Shown here in pieces: positions 50,622 through 58,393 of a DNA stretch of 64,000 nt; position 1 is the first letter of the stretch, and every line of letters starts with the position of its first letter. The notes under the pieces were generated by a model. It made no database searches. It worked only from the letters and a program-made list of their open reading frames with translations, and was not told the origin of the DNA. Source of the DNA: Crocinitomicaceae bacterium (GTDB lineage: Bacteria; Bacteroidota; Bacteroidia; Flavobacteriales_D; Crocinitomicaceae); NCBI GenBank assembly GCA_023262855.1, contig JALQYQ010000063.1, positions 1 to 64,000 on the forward strand, read 5' to 3'. Made by a program: the position numbers and the translations under genes.

Positions 50622-52523
50622 ATGACAAAGATACATTTTGTAATTTTTGCCCTTCTTATTGCGGTTAGTTCACAAGCGCAAGTTTCAAAAATCGTTACAG
50701 GAACAATGATAGATCAACGCACTCTTGATGTGGCGGATGAGGTTGAATTGGAATTACGCAGTGCCGATAACAAAAAAACGTTCCAAACAGAGACGAATGA
50801 TGAAGGTGTTTTCGAATTCAAAAATGTTCCTCTAGGAAAATATACACTTCATGTGATTGATAAAGATTACATGGACATTAAACAAAGTTTAGAATTAAAA
50901 GAAGAACACAAAGACAGTTATAAATTTGGTCAACCGATTACAACTTCATTAAAGGTTTCTTGGTTGTTCAATTGGGGAGATCGCACAACAACCTTGAAAA
51001 ATGGAAAACCTTATGTTCAAGAACATTTCTGGTCACATTTAGTTGCCAAAATTGTTTTGACTATCTACGGTTTATGCTTGTTGTTGGTGTTCTTCTACAG
51101 TGTTCTACAACTTTCTTTGGCTATTGCTTACGTTAAAAATAAAAAGAAAAAATTAACGGAAGTGAAGCCTGTTTACGATCCTGCTACAACTCCAAAAGTT
51201 ACGGTTCAATTACCAATGTTCAATGAAATGTACGTTTCTGATCGTATCATTGAAACAATTTCGCGTTTGGATTATCCTGCAGATAAATTGCAAATTCAAG
51301 TCCTTGATGATTCAACGGACGAAACAAAAGACTTGATTGCGAAAAAAGTAGCAGAAGTTGCTGCACGTGGTGTGAACATTCAACACATTCATCGTGTTGA
51401 TAGAACTGGATACAAAGCTGGTGCATTAGATGCAGCGATGGATCGTGTGGAAGGTGAGTTTATCGCTATTTTCGATGCTGACTTTATTCCAGATGCTGAT
51501 TGGTTACAAAAAACAATGCCTTCGTTCCAAGATGATAACATTGGAGTTGTTCAAACACGTTGGGGACACATCAATAAAAACTATTCTATCTTAACAGAAC
51601 TTCAAGCATTTGGATTGAATGGTCACTTTGCAATTGAGCAAGGAGGACGAAATTCAGCTGGGCACTTTATCAACTTCAACGGAACTGGTGGTGTTTGGAG
51701 AAAAAAGTGCATTGAAGATGCTGGTGGATGGGAACACGATACCTTAACAGAAGATTTAGATTTAAGTTACCGTGCACAAATTAAAGGTTGGAAATTTAAA
51801 TACTTAGAGGATGTTATTGCTCCTGCTGAGTTGCCAATTACAATGTCAGCACTTAAAAGTCAACAACACCGTTGGATGAAAGGTGGCGCTGAATGTTTCG
51901 TTAAAATGTGGAAAACACTTTTAACGGCGAAAGGAGTAAAAATGTCAGATCGTGTTCACGGACTTTCTCATTTGTTTAACTCAACAGTATTCGTTTTCAT
52001 TTTAACGATTTCCCTTTTAAGTTTGGTTGTATTGCACATCAAAGACAGTTTCTCTGATTTGAACTACATTTTGCAATACATGGGAATTTTCATCATCAGT
52101 ACTGTATTCTTGATGTTCTATTACTGGCATTCTTTCCGAGATAAAACAAGCAATGGATTCAGTTCTTTCTTCCGCTTCGTTGGACGTTTCTTCCAATTCT
52201 TAATTGTTTCAATGGGACTTTCATTAAGTAACACTGTTGCCGTTATCGAAGGTTATTTAGGAATTAAAAGTTCATTTGTTCGTACACCTAAATTCAACGT
52301 TTCTAAGAAAAGTGAATTCAAAGGAAACAAATACGACAAAAAGAGTTTGTCGATTATCAATATTGCAGAAGGAATCTTAATGGTTGTATTTGGATATACA
52401 GCTGTTATTCGTGCCGTTTATGGAGATTTAGGTATGTTGCCTTTCCATTTAATGTTGGCTTGCGGTTACGGTGTAATTTTCTTCTCAACATTGCACGAAA
52501 TTAGAATTGCCAACAGAGGTTAA
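50622..52523 (+). CDS. Cellulose-synthase-like GT2 glycosyltransferase with N-terminal carboxypeptidase-regulatory-like domain
   Basis: A 633-residue processive-type family 2 glycosyltransferase. The N-terminus is signal-like (MTKIHFVIFALLIAVSSQAQ), followed by a beta-sandwich domain (about 20-95: TGTMIDQRTLDVADEVELEL, then GVFEFKNVPLGKYTLHVID) as in carboxypeptidase regulatory domains. A membrane segment spans about 143-172. The GT core (from about 191) has PMFNE, LDDSTDET, DAD, TEDLDLSYRA and QQHRW. Four or so C-terminal membrane segments follow. The N-terminal domain is not typical of this GT family, and its position implies a periplasmic domain. Sugar donor and product unknown; stand-alone gene. 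Confidence 0.85.
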   Translation: MTKIHFVIFALLIAVSSQAQVSKIVTGTMIDQRTLDVADEVELELRSADNKKTFQTETNDEGVFEFKNVPLGKYTLHVIDKDYMDIKQSLELKEEHKDSYKFGQPITTSLKVSWLFNWGDRTTTLKNGKPYVQEHFWSHLVAKIVLTIYGLCLLLVFFYSVLQLSLAIAYVKNKKKKLTEVKPVYDPATTPKVTVQLPMFNEMYVSDRIIETISRLDYPADKLQIQVLDDSTDETKDLIAKKVAEVAARGVNIQHIHRVDRTGYKAGALDAAMDRVEGEFIAIFDADFIPDADWLQKTMPSFQDDNIGVVQTRWGHINKNYSILTELQAFGLNGHFAIEQGGRNSAGHFINFNGTGGVWRKKCIEDAGGWEHDTLTEDLDLSYRAQIKGWKFKYLEDVIAPAELPITMSALKSQQHRWMKGGAECFVKMWKTLLTAKGVKMSDRVHGLSHLFNSTVFVFILTISLLSLVVLHIKDSFSDLNYILQYMGIFIISTVFLMFYYWHSFRDKTSNGFSSFFRFVGRFFQFLIVSMGLSLSNTVAVIEGYLGIKSSFVRTPKFNVSKKSEFKGNKYDKKSLSIINIAEGILMVVFGYTAVIRAVYGDLGMLPFHLMLACGYGVIFFSTLHEIRIANRG

Positions 52524-52541
52524 TTCACATCTTATAAAAAC

Positions 52542-52572
52542 AAAAAGGTGAATCGTAGTGATTCACCTTTTT
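52542..52572. terminator. Bidirectional intrinsic terminator between the GT2 gene and yidD
   Basis: A perfect 13-bp stem (AAAAAGGTGAATC / GATTCACCTTTTT) with loop GTAGT and A/T flanks. It serves both converging genes. Confidence 0.92.
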
Positions 52573-52580
52573 TTATGTCT

Positions 52581-52820
52581 TTACTTTTTCTTCTTTTCTG
52601 GAACTGGGTCATGACCATGTCCTCCCCACGGGTGACACGAACCAATTCGCTTCAGACCTAAAAATGTTCCTTTTAAAGGTCCCCAAACTTGTATTGCTTC
52701 AATCATGTAATGAGAACATGTCGGCGTGTATCTGCAGGTTGCTGGAAAGATAGGCGAAATAATGTATTGGTATATTTTCACCAAACCAATCAAGGGCAAT
52801 CCGAACAGTTTTTTAAGCAT
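52581..52820 (-). CDS. yidD: Membrane protein insertion efficiency factor YidD
   Basis: A 79-residue small protein that aids YidC/Sec membrane insertion. Family core: LIGLVKIYQYIISPIFPATCRYTPTCSHYMIEAI (three conserved Cys), then GPLKGTFLGLKRIGSCHPWGGHGHDPVP. The tail is PEKKKK. The frame is open further upstream, but a -7 box (TAAATTTG, 52830-52837) lies there, so ATG 52820 (MLKKLFGLP) is chosen; ATG 52826 is the alternative. It is not next to yidC or rpmH. Confidence 0.93.
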   Translation of the reverse strand: MLKKLFGLPLIGLVKIYQYIISPIFPATCRYTPTCSHYMIEAIQVWGPLKGTFLGLKRIGSCHPWGGHGHDPVPEKKKK

Positions 52821-52829
52821 TTGCATGTA

Positions 52830-52837
52830 CAAATTTA
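52830..52837 (-). promoter_or_regulatory. Bacteroidota -7 box (TAAATTTG) for yidD
   Basis: An exact TAnnTTTG on the minus strand, 9 nt before ATG 52820. It rules out the longer in-frame starts upstream. Confidence 0.5.
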
Positions 52838-52978
52838 CAACGAAATTTTCAAGATACTGTGACAAATGTAACCAAGTAAGATCCACTCGTTTTCATTTAA
52901 ATCTTTGTTAAAAACAAAAAATGCCCTTGCTTTAATGCGATAAAATTGTAAATTCAAGAACTGTTATAACCAGATATC

Positions 52979-53929
52979 ATGCGTAAACTTTTTTTATTGG
53001 CGCTTCTCTCCTCGCCTATTCATTTATTTTCACAAGTCGACAAATCGTGGGATCACGAGAAAATTCAAGTCTACAACGACAACTCGTTGAGCACTTTAAT
53101 GCATGCAGAATCCATCTTTGAAGATCGATGGGACATGTTGCCTCAGCCACAGTTTTGGAAACAAATCATGCGCTTATCTCCCGATTCTTGTTTGATCAAT
53201 GTTGCAGAGAACAGAACGGTTTTACACAAAATGTCTATGCGTGATTGGTCGAGACAAACAGAAACACAAAAAGCTGTTTTCAAAGACAGTTTGCGCAATG
53301 CATATTCTCTGGCTGCCGGGACACAAATCAATGTGACAACTGGTAAAAATGATTTCTATAAGTTCAAAGAGGTTTATCCAAGTTTGTCGAAAGGTGTGGA
53401 AGCATTTGAAAAATATGGTTGTGATCCATGGTACGCTCAGGCAATCTTATTAATTGAAAGTCCTGGCCAATTGAAAAAGTCAAGTGTTGGAGCTTATGGC
53501 GCTTTTCAGTTGATGCCTTCTGTTGCAAGAGCGCAAGGGTTAACTGTTAATTCAACGGTTGACGAGCGCAAAGATTTCGATCGTTCGGCTTACGGTGCAG
53601 CACGTTTATTGAACCGTGTTTGTATTCCTGAAGCGAAAAAAATATTGAACGCACACAACATTGCATACAATGAATCTGATTTATGGTTCCGTTTATTTGT
53701 ATTGCATGTTTATCATGCTGGAGCGATGAATGTTGCCGCTGTTGTAAATAAAATTAATCCAAAGGAAGGATCTCAAGAACTTATCACAAAAATGTGGATA
53801 ACATCTGCGGCAGATTTTGGAAATAACTCCCAAAACTATACGCAGCTGGCACTTGCTTCACAATTGATTTTGCATGAAATGGTGTATGAGCAATGTGAAG
53901 ATATTTTTGATTGCATGGCATTCAATTAA
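52979..53929 (+). CDS. Lytic transglycosylase-type (SLT) peptidoglycan hydrolase
   Basis: A 316-residue exported protein with signal peptide MRKLFLLALLSSPIHLFSQ. An N-terminal region of about 130 residues is followed by the lysozyme-like SLT fold: WYAQAILLIESPGQLKKSS carries the catalytic Glu in IES, followed by VGAYGAFQLMPSVARAQGL (the GxxxFQxMP motif) and later FVLHVYHAGAMNVAAVV. Such enzymes cleave between MurNAc and GlcNAc to form anhydro ends in the periplasm. No LysM or lipobox. Monocistronic, ending at a strong terminator. Confidence 0.88.
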   Translation: MRKLFLLALLSSPIHLFSQVDKSWDHEKIQVYNDNSLSTLMHAESIFEDRWDMLPQPQFWKQIMRLSPDSCLINVAENRTVLHKMSMRDWSRQTETQKAVFKDSLRNAYSLAAGTQINVTTGKNDFYKFKEVYPSLSKGVEAFEKYGCDPWYAQAILLIESPGQLKKSSVGAYGAFQLMPSVARAQGLTVNSTVDERKDFDRSAYGAARLLNRVCIPEAKKILNAHNIAYNESDLWFRLFVLHVYHAGAMNVAAVVNKINPKEGSQELITKMWITSAADFGNNSQNYTQLALASQLILHEMVYEQCEDIFDCMAFN

Positions 53930-53945
53930 GAAATTTATTCCCATA

Positions 53946-53974
53946 AAAAAAGCCCCGCAATACGGGGCTTTTTT
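53946..53974. terminator. Bidirectional intrinsic terminator
   Basis: A perfect 12-bp stem (AAAAAAGCCCCG / CGGGGCTTTTTT) with loop CAATA, between two converging genes. Confidence 0.95.
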
Positions 53975-53992
53975 GTTTCTTAACATGAACTA

Positions 53993-55438
53993 TTAAATTG
54001 CCATATTTCCAATCTTTCCTGAAAATTCTTCAATCATCACATCCATCGCTTGTTTCAGCATGTTTTCTTTTCCGTCTTTCGCTTGGATAACAATTTTACT
54101 TCCATTCTCATCCATTTCAAACGTTACATATTTCACAAGGTAAATGATTTTCGCTTCTTCCTCAAATTCGAAAGATGACAGATCTACACCTTCCAAATTG
54201 ATAAACGCTGTGATTCCTTTTTTACCAAAAATCTCACATCCCTTTGGAACATTTAAACGCTTTCCAGCTTGAGGAACAAAACTCGCATTACTGTATGCCG
54301 CAATTCCTTTCGTATCCAAATCAACTTGCGCCATTCCAATTTCCAACATGCTTTTTGCTCCGCTCGCGAACATTTGTCCATTTTTACCAATTCCGACGTA
54401 GATATTGAAATCTGACATTCCTTCGTTTGGATTAGAATTTCCAACCATCACCATTCCAACTTGACCACTTAACAAGCCAGCAAGACCATCTTTTCCTCCC
54501 ATTGCAAGTGCCATTTGGAATTCTCCTCCAAGCATCTCTCCAATTTCACTCATAGCAGTTGGTGCGTATTCATCAATGAATGCTTGCATTTTTTTCATGT
54601 CAAGGTTCATCGCGAATCCTAATGTTGGATTACCAGTTCCTAATTTTTTTACAACTCCAGCTGATGCGTCATTTTTAAAGAACAACTTTTCCTTTAACTC
54701 ATCAGAAAATAAGTTTTTCGTTTCAATCACCACTTTTCCTTTCTCGAACGACATCGCAGTTTGAACATAAGAATCATTGACCATTTCTGTCAATTCAGCT
54801 TGTTTATCTTCACTTAATTTAGATAAATCAGTGTTTGATGTTTTATATAAATTCGCAACACTCATTCCAAGAACAACATCACCTTTTGCAGCTAACAATT
54901 CATCAATTTTACCTTCAGAAACATCATTCGTAGTTTTGTCAAATGCATCTGTCAACATTAATTTACCATCGAATTCTCCTTTTTTCGTAATTAAAATTGC
55001 CAAGTTGTTGCGAACCCCAAGGCACACATCTCCACTTTCAAAATAGTCGATATCACCTTCTTTGTTCATATCAAAACCTTGGTGTTTTAATTTACCAACC
55101 AACGAATCAGCGTTTGTCACTTCAAAAAATGCATAAGTTGTTTTTGGAGTACCATCCTCATCCATTGGACCTTCAACTGCAAAGAAAACTGGTGTTTCCA
55201 ATTTTAAACTACGTTTGAAATCCTGTACTTCAATATCAATAGCAACTCCAAGTTTTGGGATTTTCTTGTATTCCGTTTTATTCAAAATGGTATTTAAATC
55301 AGCCTTACCAAAGGCAACAATTGTTTCATTTCCATTCAGAAAGGCAGAAACATAATCTTGTAAAGGTCGACCATCTTTGTTACCTCCACAAGCGACTAAC
55401 ACAAGTGTTAAAACTAAAAATCCAAAAATCTTTTTCAT
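53993..55438 (-). CDS. DUF4836-like lipoprotein
   Basis: A 481-residue lipoprotein with signal MKKIFGFLVLTLVLVACGGNK (lipobox LVAC). Long alpha/beta mature region with ETIVAFGKADLNTIL, FFAVEGPMDEDG, YAFFEVTNADSLVGKLKHQGFD, LGVRNNLAILITKKGEFD, GMSVANLY and GFAMNLDMKKM. The arrangement recalls the DUF4836 lipoproteins of Bacteroidota, but I am only moderately sure. An upstream in-frame ATG (55480) would precede the signal peptide by 14 residues and is rejected. Monocistronic. Function unknown, envelope-located. Confidence 0.7.
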   Translation of the reverse strand: MKKIFGFLVLTLVLVACGGNKDGRPLQDYVSAFLNGNETIVAFGKADLNTILNKTEYKKIPKLGVAIDIEVQDFKRSLKLETPVFFAVEGPMDEDGTPKTTYAFFEVTNADSLVGKLKHQGFDMNKEGDIDYFESGDVCLGVRNNLAILITKKGEFDGKLMLTDAFDKTTNDVSEGKIDELLAAKGDVVLGMSVANLYKTSNTDLSKLSEDKQAELTEMVNDSYVQTAMSFEKGKVVIETKNLFSDELKEKLFFKNDASAGVVKKLGTGNPTLGFAMNLDMKKMQAFIDEYAPTAMSEIGEMLGGEFQMALAMGGKDGLAGLLSGQVGMVMVGNSNPNEGMSDFNIYVGIGKNGQMFASGAKSMLEIGMAQVDLDTKGIAAYSNASFVPQAGKRLNVPKGCEIFGKKGITAFINLEGVDLSSFEFEEEAKIIYLVKYVTFEMDENGSKIVIQAKDGKENMLKQAMDVMIEEFSGKIGNMAI

Positions 55439-55538
55439 GTTGTTTGTTTTTAAGCGAATGCATTCAAATTTGCAATACAAATCAAAAATACATATAATTT
55501 ATTTCACGCGGACATAGCATATAATGTGCCAAGTTCAC

Positions 55539-55546
55539 TATTTTTG
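55539..55546 (+). promoter_or_regulatory. Bacteroidota -7 box (TATTTTTG), possibly leaderless start at 55550
   Basis: An exact TAnnTTTG with only AAC before ATG 55550. It rules out the GTG at 55526 as the start. Confidence 0.45.
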
Positions 55547-55549
55547 AAC

Positions 55550-56116
55550 ATGCATTTAATTGAGCCTTTTTATGGTTGGAGGAATTTGTATATTGCCTCA
55601 GAAGATCCCTCATCTCCTTTCTATGAGCGCGAATATAGCGAGTTCAACTTTGACAATACGGTCTATAATTTTTACATTCATCCACAGTGGGACGCAATAG
55701 GCTCGCCAACTTTGTTCATTAAAATTCTTTATTGTGAATACGATGATCAATTTGCCATTATTGAATTGATTGGAGAATGGAATGATGCCATCGAAAACGA
55801 TATCATGACATTAAAACGCGATATTATAGAACCAATGATAGATGAAGGAATTAATAAATTCATTTTAATTGGTGAAAACGTCTTAAACTTTCATTATTCG
55901 GACGATTGTTACTACGAAGAATGGTTTGATGATGTTGAAGAGGGTTGGATAGCGATGGTTAATTTTCATGACCATGTAATCAACGAATTTGAGCGCATTC
56001 ACATCGATCATTACTTTGTGATGGGAGGTGAACTTGAAGATATTGAATGGAGAACCTATCAACCTTATCAATTCTACAAGAAAGTCAATGAATTGGTTAC
56101 GAAACGAATTTCATAA
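55550..56116 (+). CDS. Conserved acidic protein of unknown function
   Basis: A 188-residue cytoplasmic-looking protein with no signal peptide, rich in Asp, Glu and aromatic residues. It starts MHLIEPFYGWRNLYIASEDP. Striking blocks are YNFYIHPQWDAIGSPTLFIK, IIELIGEWNDAIENDIMTLK, FILIGENVLNFHYSDDCYYE and EWFDDVEEGWIAMVNFHDHV. I recall near-identical blocks in unannotated Flavobacteriia proteins, so it seems to be a well-conserved orphan family. Clustered acidic and His residues could bind metal, but no catalytic role is assigned. It ends at a terminator shared with the convergent operon. Confidence 0.8.
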   Translation: MHLIEPFYGWRNLYIASEDPSSPFYEREYSEFNFDNTVYNFYIHPQWDAIGSPTLFIKILYCEYDDQFAIIELIGEWNDAIENDIMTLKRDIIEPMIDEGINKFILIGENVLNFHYSDDCYYEEWFDDVEEGWIAMVNFHDHVINEFERIHIDHYFVMGGELEDIEWRTYQPYQFYKKVNELVTKRIS

Positions 56117-56147
56117 AAAAAGGCCTCACGTTTGTGAAGCCTTTTTT
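56116..56147. terminator. Bidirectional intrinsic terminator
   Basis: AAAAAAGGC-TCAC pairs with GTGA-GCCTTTTTT with one mismatch and a GTTT loop. It lies between the unknown gene (+) and the haem-protein operon (-). Confidence 0.85.
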
Positions 56148-56165
56148 GCTATCAATACGAATAAA

Positions 56166-57032
56166 TTAGATCATCACTTTTGCAGACATGGCCTTGTTAC
56201 CCACAAAGAAATTAACCACATAAATTCCCGATTTTAATTCACTTGGAACCGAAATAGTTTGTTTATTTTGACCAATTATTGAGTTACCAAGGTTTGAAAC
56301 AAACACTGATTTTCCATTTAAATCAATCAGATTCAAATACATTTCTCCAACGCTCATGGAATTGAAATCCAATACAATCGATTTGTTCTCTGGTGAGTAG
56401 CCGGCAGTAAAATTCGTTGCTACGTCATTTGCTGCCTCTTCAACACCTAATGTAGAATTGAACACATGTGTAGAAAGGTAAATTACATCACCAGAATTGG
56501 TTGAATTACCATTTGCTTTGTTCGTAGCGACATAAAACGTAACTGGGCCAACATCCGTTGCTGGTGCTGTCCATGTCCATAACCAAGCAACTGTTGCGCT
56601 TGTGTTACTTGTGCTTTTATGATTAGCATATTTGCGCGTTGTACCTGAAATTGCTGTATTTGTTCCAGCTCCAAAAGTTCCTGCCATATCGCTTGCCGCA
56701 GTTAGAGCAGTTGCTTGAAAACCTTTCTTTGCTGGACTAGAAGTCATTTGCAGAGCAACGTTATATGTTGCGCCTGGAACATAAGCAGAAACTGGAGTAA
56801 TTCCTTGAGCAACAATTAGCGAATTTTCAGTTGCACCAGCTTGAACGGAGCCAGCGTGGCAAGAAGTACAATTTGTTTCACCGGGAGCTCCAGTTTGTCC
56901 GACAGGAGAGCCATTTGCATTTTTGTGTAAACCACCATTGTATTTTTCAATAGTGTACGATTCAATTGATCCAACTGACATCCCTACGATTAGCATCGTT
57001 GCTGCAGAAACAAAAACAATTACTTTTTTCAT
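56166..57032 (-). CDS. Mono-haem c-type, choice-of-anchor-V-like T9SS cargo
   Basis: A 288-residue exported protein. An N-terminal signal (MKKVIVFVSAATMLIVGMSVGS) is followed by GLHKNANGSPVGQTGAPGE and a single haem-attachment motif C-T-S-C-H. A reeler/choice-of-anchor-V-like beta domain follows (YNVALQMTSSPAKKGFQATAL, VAWLWTWTAPATDVGPVTFYVA). The last 70 residues form a T9SS type A sorting domain (LNLIDLNGKSVFV, LKSGIYVVNFF, AKVMI). Haem would be attached in the periplasm before T9SS transport to the surface. Last gene of a five-gene operon, 7 bp after the cytochrome lipoprotein. Confidence 0.87.
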   Translation of the reverse strand: MKKVIVFVSAATMLIVGMSVGSIESYTIEKYNGGLHKNANGSPVGQTGAPGETNCTSCHAGSVQAGATENSLIVAQGITPVSAYVPGATYNVALQMTSSPAKKGFQATALTAASDMAGTFGAGTNTAISGTTRKYANHKSTSNTSATVAWLWTWTAPATDVGPVTFYVATNKANGNSTNSGDVIYLSTHVFNSTLGVEEAANDVATNFTAGYSPENKSIVLDFNSMSVGEMYLNLIDLNGKSVFVSNLGNSIIGQNKQTISVPSELKSGIYVVNFFVGNKAMSAKVMI

Positions 57033-57039
57033 CTTTTTA

Positions 57040-57393
57040 TCAATTATTTAATTTTCCTTGTGAAATCCAACAAGTGAATTGTTGAATCAATGTATCATTC
57101 AATGCTGGTCCTCCTTGTGGCATTAATTGGGGTGTTCCGTGCAAAGTACTTAAAACTGCTGTAGCACTTGCTGAAATTTCACTATGATTTGTCAACGTCG
57201 GCAACGAACCACCTGTATCATGACATCCCAAACAATTATCTTGAATCATAGGAGCAATTTGTGTAGCGAAGTGAATAGTATCTACACAATCAGGAGTTGT
57301 CGTAATAACTGGAACCTTATCTTTTGCGCATGAATTCACAAAACCAAACCCAACAATTGCTGCAAGAACAGCGAATAAACCTATTTTTTTCAT
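57040..57393 (-). CDS. Mono-haem c-type cytochrome lipoprotein
   Basis: A 117-residue protein with lipoprotein signal MKKIGLFAVLAAIVGFGFVNSCAKDK (lipobox VNSC). The mature part has IAPMIQDNCLGCHDTGGSLP with a single C-L-G-C-H haem motif, and later LMPQGGPALNDTLIQQFTCWI, where Met could be the axial ligand. This resembles the small cytochrome modules called planctomycete-type cytochrome c. It sits 4 bp after the membrane-protein gene and 7 bp before the haem-bearing T9SS cargo. Its partners in electron transfer are unknown. Confidence 0.87.
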   Translation of the reverse strand: MKKIGLFAVLAAIVGFGFVNSCAKDKVPVITTTPDCVDTIHFATQIAPMIQDNCLGCHDTGGSLPTLTNHSEISASATAVLSTLHGTPQLMPQGGPALNDTLIQQFTCWISQGKLNN

Positions 57394-57397
57394 ACGA

Positions 57398-57835
57398 TTA
57401 TTTTATAAATAGTGGTTTGAATGTAAACCAAGATAGTACTGGGATAAAAATAATTGGATTAATAAATCCCCCATAATACGCTACAGATTCATTTGGATTC
57501 AATACAATTCCAGCTTCCATTGCTTTTGTTACCGTAAATACAGGATCAGGTTGTCCTAAGCGAAACAATATTAATGCAATCGTTCCGCCGCTTAATAAAA
57601 AACCAATTATTACAGAAACGATATTCTCTTTTTTTATAAGCTTCATTAAGCCAACAAACAGGAAACAGATTATCATTGTTACACCTAAATTGTATGCTAA
57701 CAAATTAGTGAGTGATGTTTGCTCCGAAAAATCAAGTTCTAATGGAGAATATTTATAAACCATTGTATATGCAACACAAACTAGTGTTCCAAAAATTCCA
57801 GCAACCAAAGCTGCAAAAAAAGCCTTTTTAAACAT
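57398..57835 (-). CDS. Uncharacterised four-helix membrane protein of the haem operon
   Basis: I do not recognise this 145-residue protein. Hydrophobic segments lie at about 5-27, 46-64, 74-93 and 120-138. The N-terminus MFKKAFFAALVAGIFGTLVC looks like an uncleaved first helix. The loops hold few charged residues and no His pair suited to haem b. It is 4 bp from its neighbours on both sides, so it clearly belongs to the operon. Possible roles are an inner-membrane partner for the cytochromes or a lipid/quinone-linked protein; neither is shown. Confidence 0.7.
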   Translation of the reverse strand: MFKKAFFAALVAGIFGTLVCVAYTMVYKYSPLELDFSEQTSLTNLLAYNLGVTMIICFLFVGLMKLIKKENIVSVIIGFLLSGGTIALILFRLGQPDPVFTVTKAMEAGIVLNPNESVAYYGGFINPIIFIPVLSWFTFKPLFIK

Positions 57836-57839
57836 ATAC

Positions 57840-58376
57840 TTATTTTTTAGCTACTGGAATAGAATAGTTAATATTCATATTATTTGGAACAGCATCACTT
57901 GTTTTTCCAACTTTAAAGTCCATTCTATTCACAACAAAACTTCCAGAAAAAGTCAAGTCAGTGCCAGATTTAACCACTTTCAACGGAACACTTTTCTCTT
58001 TTGTTACTCCTTTAATTGTTAATTTACCTGTAACAGTATAATCATTCCCCGTTTTAACAATTTTAGTAGAAACAAATTTAATTTGAGGATATTTTGTAGC
58101 ATCAAACCATTCTGCCGTTTGTGCCTTCTTATTCATCATTCCGTTTCCAGTACTAATTGACGAAACATCAAAGGTCAAATCAAATTTTGAACCTGCCAAA
58201 TCAGCTTCATCGAATTTAATCGTCCCTTTCATGGTTTTAAAAACACCAGTTGGGTCTTTACTTTTAAATTGGATTGTGTGACCATCTTTTATTTTGTAAT
58301 CAACAGCATTGACTGCCATTGTTGCAGAGGTTAACAAGATTAAACTTGCAACCATTGGATAAAATATCTTTTTCAT
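57840..58376 (-). CDS. YceI-family periplasmic protein
   Basis: A 178-residue exported beta-barrel lipocalin-like protein of the YceI family, which binds polyisoprenoids such as quinone-like lipids. Signal MKKIFYPMVASLILLTSATMAVN. Family pattern: VDYKIKDGHTIQFKSKDPTG, FKTMKGTIKFDEADLAGSKF, then AEWFDATKYPQIKFVSTKI and KGVTKEKSVPLKVV. Its place between the barrel and the cytochromes suggests lipid or quinone handling in this operon (inference). Confidence 0.92.
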   Translation of the reverse strand: MKKIFYPMVASLILLTSATMAVNAVDYKIKDGHTIQFKSKDPTGVFKTMKGTIKFDEADLAGSKFDLTFDVSSISTGNGMMNKKAQTAEWFDATKYPQIKFVSTKIVKTGNDYTVTGKLTIKGVTKEKSVPLKVVKSGTDLTFSGSFVVNRMDFKVGKTSDAVPNNMNINYSIPVAKK

Positions 58377-58393
58377 ACTTCTAATTTTATTAA

